Positions 1 to 6,233 of a stretch of 10,636 nt of DNA are shown here, piece by piece; the stretch's first letter is position 1, and each line of letters opens with the position of its first letter. Both the position numbers and the translations under genes were made by a program. The stretch is from contig JAICZB010000056.1 of NCBI GenBank assembly GCA_025933895.1, positions 1-10,636 on the forward strand. The letters run 5' to 3'. The notes beneath the pieces were generated by a model, which worked only from the letters and a program-made list of their open reading frames with translations, was not told the origin of the DNA and did not search any database. The DNA is from Thermoleophilia bacterium (GTDB lineage Bacteria; Actinomycetota; Thermoleophilia; Gaiellales; Gaiellaceae).

Positions 1-191
1 AAGAACAGCTCCGCGAACCGGATGTCGAGGGTCTCGAGGAAGCGCGCGTCGGCGAACCCCTGGCTCGTCAGGTCGGCGCCGACTCCCTCGGTGACCGCGA
101 GGTAGAGCCGGGCGAAGCAGGCGACTCCATCCGAGGGAGGCGCCGACGCCTCGATCGTCGCGAGGCGTCCGATCACGTCGGCAATCGCCAT
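1..191 (-). CDS. DUF5995-type protein, N-terminal 63 codons only (3' end beyond the left edge)
   Basis: The minus-strand frame opens with ATG at 191-189 and stays open to base 1, so only the N-terminus is visible. The translation starts MAIADVIGRLATIEAS and carries the segment DGVACFARLYLAVTEGV (residues 21-37), followed by a short stretch ending FLETLDIRFAELF. The VACF-x-RLYL-x-VT core is what I recall from the DUF5995 family, a group of uncharacterised bacterial proteins of roughly 200-300 residues. This is recognition from memory, not a search. A weak GAAGA Shine-Dalgarno-like site (203-199) lies seven bases before the ATG, which supports this start. The gene follows the membrane-protein gene at 234-821 on the same strand after 42 bases, so the two are probably co-transcribed. 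No function can be assigned. Confidence 0.72.
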   Translation of the reverse strand, partial: MAIADVIGRLATIEASAPPSDGVACFARLYLAVTEGVGADLTSQGFADARFLETLDIRFAELF

Positions 192-233
192 CGGCGAATC
201 TTCGCCGTGGCGCAGGACGCCGCCGGGGGTGCG

Positions 234-821
234 CTACGCGGCGGGCCCCGTGGCCGGGGCGAGCTCTTCCTTCGCCGACCGCGTGACGAGCAGCGCGAGC
301 GCCGCGCCGACCGCGTAGCCGACGAGCACGGCTGCGAGCGATCCCCCGAGACCGGGCTTCTGGGTCATGTTCCACACGACCCCGAAGACGATCCCGAGGT
401 TGGAGAACTCGACCACCCAGAGGCCGGGATGAAGCGCCATCCGTCGCGCTTCCGAACCGAGGGGCCCGGGACCGTTCGCCTGGAGAGCCGCGCCGAGCTT
501 GTGCCCCGTCCGCTCGGCGATTCCCCCACCCTGAGCGAGCAGCACGACGAGCGCTGCGATGCCGACTTCGATCCATCTCGTGCTCCACGTCCACGGGAAC
601 GTCGTCTCCGAGGTCATGTAGGCACCGCTGCCGAACAGGCCGATGATCGCGATCGGGAAGAGCTTCCCGACCTTGCCGGCCAGCATCCCCCACGGCACGG
701 CCTGCTCGACGGTGCGCGCAGCGCGCAGCTGGAAGAGGCATGCGAGCAGCACCGATCCCGCTCCGACGCCCACGAACAGCGAGAGGAAGTGGATGTACAG
801 GACGTAGTGGTAGGTGTTCAA
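234..821 (-). CDS. Integral membrane protein of unknown function, about five transmembrane helices
   Basis: This 195-residue protein is strongly hydrophobic. Likely membrane segments are residues 6-32, 52-70, 84-98, 130-150 and 158-180, with a charged tail (SAKEELAP) at the C-terminus. The N-terminal helix (HFLSLFVGVGAGSVLLACLF) and the glycine-rich second helix resemble the small predicted membrane proteins grouped as DUF2269 and relatives, but the match is too loose to name the family. I chose the TTG at 821-819 as start because CAGGGGG (836-830) lies eight bases upstream and there is no in-frame ATG or GTG between it and the upstream stop at 866-864. The gene is divergent from the MFS transporter and probably co-transcribed with the DUF5995-type gene downstream. 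There are no catalytic motifs and the function is unknown. Confidence 0.8.
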   Translation of the reverse strand: MNTYHYVLYIHFLSLFVGVGAGSVLLACLFQLRAARTVEQAVPWGMLAGKVGKLFPIAIIGLFGSGAYMTSETTFPWTWSTRWIEVGIAALVVLLAQGGGIAERTGHKLGAALQANGPGPLGSEARRMALHPGLWVVEFSNLGIVFGVVWNMTQKPGLGGSLAAVLVGYAVGAALALLVTRSAKEELAPATGPAA

Positions 822-937
822 GGAAGAGACCCCCTGTGGTCGGTACGACGCCTGTGTCAGAGGCTAGGGCAAGCCGCGCCTTGCTTCAACCCCGGCCGTT
901 GCTTGCCAAGCGGTAGGCGGAGGCGTTCAATCGTGGT
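822..937. promoter_or_regulatory. Divergent intergenic region with two short inverted repeats
   Basis: This 116-base spacer separates the minus-strand membrane-protein gene from the plus-strand transporter gene, so it should hold promoters for both. Two inverted repeats share the same core letters: GCAAG (869-873) with CTTGC (880-884) around a six-base gap, and the tighter GCTTG-C-CAAGC (901-911). Such a pair could be an operator for a dimeric regulator. The sites are short, and I could not place convincing -35 and -10 boxes. GGAGG at 919-923 is the likely ribosome binding site of the transporter, 14 bases before its GTG, which is rather far. Confidence 0.35.
830..836 (-). promoter_or_regulatory. 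Ribosome binding site that supports a TTG start
   Basis: On the minus strand the sequence reads CAGGGGG, then eight bases, then TTG (821-819). The purine run matches part of the anti-Shine-Dalgarno target at normal spacing. It is the main reason to accept the rare TTG start for the membrane protein. Confidence 0.5.
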
Positions 938-2560
938 GTGTCGGCTCTCCGGGACAGGTTCGCCGCCGCCGCGCTCGCCGGCAGGAACCCGAACGTCAGG
1001 CGGGTCGAGCTCGCGTGGGGCATGGCCATCACCGCCGAGTGGGGGTACTTCGTCGCGCTCGGCGTCTTCGCGTACAACGCGGGCGGAGCGTCGGCGGTCG
1101 GGCTCGCCGGGCTGGTCCGGCTGCTCCCGGCCGGAGTCGTCGCGCCGGGCGCGGCGTCTCTCGGCGACCGGATTCGCCGCGAGCGACTTCTCCTCGGCGC
1201 AGCGCTCCTGGGCACGGTCGCACTCGCAGGATCGGCGGTCGCCGCCTTCGCCGACTCCGAGGCCGGCGTGTTCACGGGCGCCGCGCTCTTCGGGATCTCC
1301 TCCACGCTGATCCGGCCCACGCTCCAGGCACTGCTGCCGTCCCTGACGCGGACACCTGAGGAGCTGGTCTCGTCGAACGCCGCGACCTCGACGGTCGAGA
1401 GCCTCGGGACGCTGATCGGGCCGCTCGTCGCCGGAGCGCTCGTCGAGCAGGCGAGGGTCGGCGTCACCTTCGCCGCCGCCGCAGGAGCGATGGCGGTCGG
1501 CGTCGGTCTGATCCTTCTCGTCCGCTCGGAGGGCCCGGCGCCGGCACGCGCCGCCTCGCCCGGCCGGCTCGGCTTCGCCTGGCGCACCGTCGTAGAGCGC
1601 CCGGGTGCGCCGGTCGTGGTGACGCTGATGGTCGCCCAGGCGTTCGTCCGCGGCTGCCTGAACGTGCTCATCGTCGTCGCCGCGTTCCGGCTGCTCGACG
1701 GCGCGGGCGGCACCGTCGGACTCCTCACGGCGGCGATCGGAGCCGGCGGGGTGATCGGTGCAGTTGTGTCCTCGACGATCCACGGCAGCCGGCTCGCCCG
1801 CGTGTTCGCCCTCTCGCTCCTCGGCTGGGGACTGCCGATCGTGCTCATCGCGCCGAGCCCGGAGCTCGTCGGCGCGTTCGTCCTGCTGGCGGTCGTCGGC
1901 GCCTCCAACAGCGTCGAGGACGTCTCCGGCTTCACGCTCCTGCAGCGGGCGATTCGCGACGACGCGCTGAGCGGCGTCCTGGGCCTGATCTGGGGCACGG
2001 CGATGGGCGCGCTCGCACTCGGATCGATCGCCACGCCGGTTCTCGTCCGGGAGCTCGGGGCCCGCGTCGCGTTCGTGCTCGTCGGCTTCCTGCTGCCAGT
2101 GCTCACGCTCGCGGGCTATCGCCGCATGAGGGCGCTCGACGCGGATTCGGTGCCCACCCGTCAGCAGGACCTGGTGGACGAGGTGCCGATGTTCGCGCCG
2201 CTGTCGCTCGCTGCGAAAGAGCGACTCGCCGCGAGGCTCGTCCCGCTCGAGATTCCCGCAGAGGCGACGGTGGTTCGTGCAGGCGACGTCGGCGACCGCT
2301 TCTACATCGTCGACTCCGGCAGCGTCCGGATCGCGCTCGAGAGCGGGGAGAAGGCGAGCGGTGCAGGCGGGTACTTCGGCGAGATCGCGCTCTTGCGCGA
2401 CGTGCCGCGCACTGCGACGGTCACGGCTACGACCCCGACGCGGCTCTACGCGCTCGAGCGGGCGGACTTCCTCGCCGCCGTGACCGGTCACGCGCTCGCC
2501 GAGGCCGCAGCCGAGGACGTCGTCGGCGAGCGGCTCGCCGGCTACGCGGCCCGCGCCTGA
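938..2560 (+). CDS. MFS-type transporter fused to a C-terminal cyclic-nucleotide-binding domain
   Basis: Residues about 20-400 form a Major Facilitator Superfamily membrane domain with many hydrophobic helices. A recognisable MFS loop motif, GAASLGDRIRRERLLLG (residues 71-87), keeps the D-R and basic residues of motif A. After a short linker, residues about 412-530 form a cNMP-binding (CAP/PKA regulatory-type) domain. Its phosphate-binding cassette reads FGEIALLRDVPRTATV, with Glu482 and Arg491 at the positions that normally hold ribose and phosphate. Cyclic-nucleotide control of transport is therefore plausible, but substrate and ligand are unknown. The start is GTG at 938. The in-frame ATG at 1022 would remove the NPNVRRVELAWG segment that leads into the first helix, so it is less likely. 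The protein belongs to an architecture I recall from Actinomycetota. There is no sign of a functional link to the injection-system operon that converges on it. Confidence 0.9.
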   Translation: MSALRDRFAAAALAGRNPNVRRVELAWGMAITAEWGYFVALGVFAYNAGGASAVGLAGLVRLLPAGVVAPGAASLGDRIRRERLLLGAALLGTVALAGSAVAAFADSEAGVFTGAALFGISSTLIRPTLQALLPSLTRTPEELVSSNAATSTVESLGTLIGPLVAGALVEQARVGVTFAAAAGAMAVGVGLILLVRSEGPAPARAASPGRLGFAWRTVVERPGAPVVVTLMVAQAFVRGCLNVLIVVAAFRLLDGAGGTVGLLTAAIGAGGVIGAVVSSTIHGSRLARVFALSLLGWGLPIVLIAPSPELVGAFVLLAVVGASNSVEDVSGFTLLQRAIRDDALSGVLGLIWGTAMGALALGSIATPVLVRELGARVAFVLVGFLLPVLTLAGYRRMRALDADSVPTRQQDLVDEVPMFAPLSLAAKERLAARLVPLEIPAEATVVRAGDVGDRFYIVDSGSVRIALESGEKASGAGGYFGEIALLRDVPRTATVTATTPTRLYALERADFLAAVTGHALAEAAAEDVVGERLAGYAARA

Positions 2561-2610
2561 GACGTGGGTGCGGCGCCTCGAGCACGTCGGAGACCTCGCC
2601 GAAGACGGCG
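2561..2610. terminator. Weak candidate terminator hairpins between convergent genes
   Basis: Two inverted repeats lie in the 69-base gap between the transporter stop and the stop of the DUF4280 gene. GACGTG (2561-2566) pairs with CACGTC (2583-2588) directly after the transporter stop, with a 16-base loop. CGCCG (2597-2601) pairs with CGGCG (2606-2610) around a four-base loop. Neither is followed by a T-rich tract on either strand, so these are not classical intrinsic terminators. They may only reflect the base composition. Confidence 0.25.
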
Positions 2611-2629
2611 TCCCGCCTTGTCGATCCGG

Positions 2630-3010
2630 TCAGTCCGCCAGTGAGACCGAGGTCTGTCCCGCGGAGCTGACCGTGATCACGCCGCCCCAGCTGCAGTTGC
2701 ACTGCGACGAGTCGTCGAGCGCCGCAACCTCACCGATCGTCACCTTCGAGGAGCCTGGAGTCCACGGGCTGAGCACTGGGACGCACGGCTGGGGCGTCAG
2801 CGCGCCCGACGCGGCACTCGTGGCCGATGCGACCTGGGGGTTCGCCAGCGACGTGCAGAGGGCGAACGGCGGGACGTTGCTCGCCGCGACGTCGGTGACC
2901 ACGCCGGCAGGAGCCGTCGCGTCGACCTGGACGCCGGACGCTGCGAACGTCGAGGGCGCGGTTCCGAAGGAGCACTGCAGCGCGGCTCCGGAGCACACCT
3001 GGTTGGGCAT
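2630..3010 (-). CDS. DUF4280 PAAR-like protein, probable spike-tip component
   Basis: This 126-residue protein starts MPNQVCSGAALQCSFGTAPS and contains the conserved pattern of DUF4280 proteins: a leading VC-x-GA-x-LQCSFG, a central PPFALCTSLANP (residues 47-58), a TPQPCVP turn (72-78) and a C-terminal CNCSWGGVITV (104-114). DUF4280 proteins are PAAR-like. PAAR proteins form a small metal-stabilised cone that caps the VgrG/gp5-type spike of contractile injection systems and can carry effectors. Six cysteines (6, 13, 52, 76, 104, 106) may bind metal or form disulfides. There is no added toxin domain, as the protein ends shortly after the family core. The ATG is preceded at five bases by GGAGGT (3021-3016), a near-perfect ribosome binding site. 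It is the last gene of the operon, 31 bases after the DUF6519 gene. Confidence 0.88.
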   Translation of the reverse strand: MPNQVCSGAALQCSFGTAPSTFAASGVQVDATAPAGVVTDVAASNVPPFALCTSLANPQVASATSAASGALTPQPCVPVLSPWTPGSSKVTIGEVAALDDSSQCNCSWGGVITVSSAGQTSVSLAD

Positions 3011-3014
3011 CGGC

Positions 3015-3021
3015 CACCTCC
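3015..3021 (-). promoter_or_regulatory. Strong ribosome binding site of the PAAR-like gene
   Basis: On the minus strand GGAGGTG is followed by four bases and ATG. This is a complete anti-Shine-Dalgarno match and the best one in the operon. It suggests independent, efficient initiation for this small protein. Confidence 0.7.
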
Positions 3022-3041
3022 CGTGTCGTCCGCCGCCGTCA

Positions 3042-6000
3042 TCACGGCGCGGTGTAGTCGACGATCGTGTTCAACCCGTTCCAGCTGTCGAACGGCGCGG
3101 GGTTCGGACGCAAAGGCAGTTGCGCGGGGCCGACCAGGACGTTTCCGGTCACGGCGACCGCGGCGGCCTGCCCCAGCGGCTGCGGCCGCAGCACGAGGCT
3201 CCGGTTGGTCTCGACCCGCTCGACCTCGTTCGTCACGACGTTGCCGGTGAACGCGCACTCGACGAGCGACCACAGGCCGACGGTGGCACCCGCGGGGATG
3301 CGGCTGCGGATGCGGTTGTTCGCGCAGATGAGGCTGCTCGCACCGGTCGTGTCGAGGGCGACGACGAGCAGGCCCGCTCCGGAGTCCGCCCGCGCGATGA
3401 CGGCGTCGATCTGATTGCCGTTGAGATCGATCCGCGGCGTGAGCGATGTGCCGGGATCGGCCTCGGGAACGAGGCCTGAGACGTCGGCGGCGCCTCGCTG
3501 CGTGAAGACCCCGACGAGGTTCGGCGGCAGCTCGATCTTCCTGATGTCGATCGCCCCGGCGGGCGCAGCGTCCTTCTCGGCGGCCCGCTCCGTCTCCGCC
3601 GCAGGCTGCTCCGCCACGACCGGCTGCACCTGCGTCCCCCCGGTCGCGAGGACGGCGTCGAACGTCGGCAGCGCGTATAGCCGCGTGAAGAGCCCCTGCG
3701 CCTCCTGCAGGAGCTTCACGTCGGGCGTCTGGATGAGCCCGACGGCTCCGGTCAGCGTCGTCGCGTCCGGGGTGAGCGGCAGGACGCGGCCGACGGCCGC
3801 GGCGAGGAACAGCACCGGGTCGCTGAGCGAGGCGAGCTGCGAGGACAGCAGGTACTCCCGCAGCTGGGCGGCGCCGGAGGCGATGCGGTCGAGCATCGCG
3901 ACCGTCCTCGTGGTGGACGTGGTCACGAGCCAGAAGCCGCCGTAGCAGCCGCGCACCGTGTTGTCGTCGATGCGCACGGTGCCGGCCTGCCCGAGGACGA
4001 GCACGGGCACGGTGAGACCGTCGAAGACGTTGCCGGTCATCTCGGCGTCGGAGAGGCTCGGCACGCCGATCTGGGACGCGGCCAGCGCGGCTTGCTTGTC
4101 CACGCTCAGCCTCGAGCGGCGCTGCGACGCTACGGCCCGCTCCGGCCCGGCGTCGGTGAAGCCGAGCGTGCCGAACGACGCGTCTGCGGTTCGTGTGGGG
4201 ATCTGGGCGTAACCGAACCGCACCTGGTAGGGCGGGTCGGCCTCGAGCCCCTGAGCGAGCGCGTTGAACGGCGAGGTGGCCGCTTCCTCGGCGGCGAACG
4301 TGCAGTCGCGGATCTCGAGCCCGCTCACCGCGCGGGTCGCGAAGATCGCGCTGCCGAAGACGTTCCGGTTCGCGCTCTGACCGAACGTGAACGTGCAGTT
4401 CTCGAAGCGGAGCCCCGTGCCGCCGCGCGCGTACACCCCGATCGAGCAGTCGAGCAGCTTGCCGTACGACGCCGCGAGCGTCCTCCGATCGGTCGGGAGG
4501 CCCGCGATCGCCGTCGCCCCGATGCGCAGCCGCACGAGCGGCACGTGAAGCTCGAGGTCGCGCAGGGTGAAGTTCGTGACGCCCTCGAGGAGGATCACGC
4601 CGAGCACGAAGACGGGGTGCTCGTCCTCGACCTGGATCGTCACGCCGTTCGAGCAGCCCTGGATCGTCAGGTTCGCGTGGTCGGCGGTGATCACCAGCGG
4701 ACGCGACAGCGTGTACGTCCCAGGCGCGAGGCAGATCGTCGCCGGCCCTTGCCGCGCGTAGCGGTCGATCACCTCCTGGAGCTTCTCGCCTCCGGCGACG
4801 TCGTCGACCGTGACGTCGACGCAGCAGCAACCGCCTCCCCCGCGCCCGGACAGTGTGACGAGGTCGTCGAAGTGGCTTCTGCAGTCGGTGACCGTCCCTG
4901 CGCCGTCCGCCCAAGCGATCACCGCGAGCGGGCACGCCCAGAGGCGCGGGCCGTCGGGTGGCTGCGGCGCGTCGAGGATGCGCTGCGGATAGACGGGCGA
5001 GACCTCGGTGGGCGTCGCGGGCCGGACGGCGAACTGCCAGTAGTCGCCGGCGTGGAACGTGCCGGAGCTCGACGCGAGCGTGACCTGGATCCCGGTGTCG
5101 CCGAGCGTGACCGCGCCCGCGGCCGCGCCCGGAATCGTGTCCTGCCAGACGCGCAGGAAGAGGAGCGGGCTCGCCGTCGTGTCGGCGTCGAGCGCCGTCG
5201 AGATGACGAGAGTCCCCTCGTCGGGGTTGTACGCCGTCGCGCACGCGGTGACGACACCGGTGGCCGCGGCGACGTAGTCGTCGGCGCCGCCGGTCTCCTG
5301 CGTCAGGTGCGCGGCCGCTCGGAGTACCTCGACCGCCTGTAGCGCCGCCGGCTGGTGGAAGGAGTCGACCGGCGCGCTCGCGAGCGTCAGCGTCGTCGTA
5401 CCGGCGGCGTCGTCGACGACGGCGTCGGAGATGCGGTACATGAAGTACGCGTTGTCGAAGCCCCACACGAGCGTCGGCGCGCCCGAACGGTCGACCGATG
5501 CGACCTGCACGCGGATGAGCTGGTTCTCGGCGCCGAGATACCCGCCCTGCGCGAACGGCTCGCAGAGCGTCGGTCCGGTCGCCACCTCCTGGAAGGAGAC
5601 CTGGAGCGTCGACGCGGATTCGAGCCGCATCGTCTCCGGATCGAACGTGAGGCCGTTCTCCTCCCAGCTCTTCTCGAGGTCGCCGAGCGCGCCGGCGCAG
5701 CTCGTCTCGCCGGTCGCCGATCGGACGACCCGCTGCACGATGCGCAGGCGCTCGGAGGTGTCGGGGCCGCCGAGCGCAACGTCGAGCAGCACGGGATCCT
5801 CGACGGCGCCGACCTCCTGCTCGCGCAGGTAGAGCCAGACCGCCTCGTCGCCCTCGGGCACCCCGGATTCGACCCACATCGAATCGCCGGCGGTGTCGAT
5901 CCAGTCGGGCTGGTCCGCGTAGTCGAGATCGGCGTCGAGCACCATCCGCTCACCGCCGACGTACATCGTCCCGCGGCGGATCGTCAGGTCACCGGCGCCT

Positions 6001-6197
6001 GCGACGTCGACGCGGTAGCCGTCGTCGGGCGTGCCCGACGGGCCGACGACGTCGACGAGCTGCGCGCGTTCGCTCTCGGCCGCGATCGCGGCGGCCTCGT
6101 TCCAGTCGGCCTCCAGCGTCACGCGGCCCTGCTGATTGATCACGCCGCGCCAGTGGCGGCTCGGGTCGTAGCTCACACGTGCGCGGTCGCTGCTCAC
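3042..6197 (-). CDS. DUF6519 protein with right-handed beta-helix C-terminal part (baseplate-associated or fibre-like)
   Basis: The 1051-residue product begins with a block that fits DUF6519: YDPSRHWRGVINQQGRVTLE followed by ADWNEAA (residues 10-36). This family occurs in phage-tail-like injection clusters. The mostly beta N-terminal region runs to about residue 450. It is joined by a glycine-cysteine hinge (GGGGCCC, 453-459) to a pectate-lyase-like beta-helix that starts around the GPATICLAPGTYTLSRPL segment. Repeating rungs such as FENCTF, IRDCTF, TGNVF, DDNTV, NGNQI and TGNVV support the helix. A helical insert (about 765-850) and a charged Ala/Glu linker (about 855-885) interrupt it before it resumes at 920-1045. 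There are 16 cysteines. I see no signal peptide and no catalytic lyase residues that I can place. The start is GTG, with AGGGAGGA four bases upstream. Its role is inferred: outer baseplate, fibre or receptor-binding part. Confidence 0.85.
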   Translation of the reverse strand: MSSDRARVSYDPSRHWRGVINQQGRVTLEADWNEAAAIAAESERAQLVDVVGPSGTPDDGYRVDVAGAGDLTIRRGTMYVGGERMVLDADLDYADQPDWIDTAGDSMWVESGVPEGDEAVWLYLREQEVGAVEDPVLLDVALGGPDTSERLRIVQRVVRSATGETSCAGALGDLEKSWEENGLTFDPETMRLESASTLQVSFQEVATGPTLCEPFAQGGYLGAENQLIRVQVASVDRSGAPTLVWGFDNAYFMYRISDAVVDDAAGTTTLTLASAPVDSFHQPAALQAVEVLRAAAHLTQETGGADDYVAAATGVVTACATAYNPDEGTLVISTALDADTTASPLLFLRVWQDTIPGAAAGAVTLGDTGIQVTLASSSGTFHAGDYWQFAVRPATPTEVSPVYPQRILDAPQPPDGPRLWACPLAVIAWADGAGTVTDCRSHFDDLVTLSGRGGGGCCCVDVTVDDVAGGEKLQEVIDRYARQGPATICLAPGTYTLSRPLVITADHANLTIQGCSNGVTIQVEDEHPVFVLGVILLEGVTNFTLRDLELHVPLVRLRIGATAIAGLPTDRRTLAASYGKLLDCSIGVYARGGTGLRFENCTFTFGQSANRNVFGSAIFATRAVSGLEIRDCTFAAEEAATSPFNALAQGLEADPPYQVRFGYAQIPTRTADASFGTLGFTDAGPERAVASQRRSRLSVDKQAALAASQIGVPSLSDAEMTGNVFDGLTVPVLVLGQAGTVRIDDNTVRGCYGGFWLVTTSTTRTVAMLDRIASGAAQLREYLLSSQLASLSDPVLFLAAAVGRVLPLTPDATTLTGAVGLIQTPDVKLLQEAQGLFTRLYALPTFDAVLATGGTQVQPVVAEQPAAETERAAEKDAAPAGAIDIRKIELPPNLVGVFTQRGAADVSGLVPEADPGTSLTPRIDLNGNQIDAVIARADSGAGLLVVALDTTGASSLICANNRIRSRIPAGATVGLWSLVECAFTGNVVTNEVERVETNRSLVLRPQPLGQAAAVAVTGNVLVGPAQLPLRPNPAPFDSWNGLNTIVDYTAP

Positions 6198-6201
6198 GTC
6201 T

Positions 6202-6209
6202 TCCTCCCT
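6202..6209 (-). promoter_or_regulatory. Ribosome binding site that decides the GTG start of the DUF6519 gene
   Basis: On the minus strand AGGGAGGA is followed by four bases and GTG (6197-6195). The strong site lies inside the 36-base gap after the preceding stop codon and fixes this start. The DUF6519 block begins within the first dozen residues. Confidence 0.65.
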
Positions 6210-6233
6210 CTCTCGCGTCGCGTGCGGCAGTCG

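Noticed and set aside
207..1310. A 367-codon plus-strand frame across the membrane-protein gene and the divergent spacer
   Set aside because: It runs antisense to a well-supported membrane protein and out of frame with the transporter, and its translation is Arg/Pro/Ser-rich noise.
857..2491. Long minus-strand frames opposite the MFS gene (also 886-2106)
   Set aside because: They have low-complexity charged or Ser/Ala-rich composition and no family resemblance, while the plus strand encodes a convincing transporter with a cNMP-binding domain.
3042..4850. A secreted pectate lyase or other polysaccharide-degrading enzyme
   Set aside because: The beta-helix fold alone does not show activity. 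I could not place catalytic residues, there is no signal peptide, and the DUF6519 N-terminus and operon point to a structural role.
2797..5877. A 1026-codon open frame on the minus strand in another frame of the DUF6519 gene
   Set aside because: The product is almost entirely Arg, Ala, Gly and Asp. The overlapping frame (3042-6197) has a clear family match and a good ribosome binding site.
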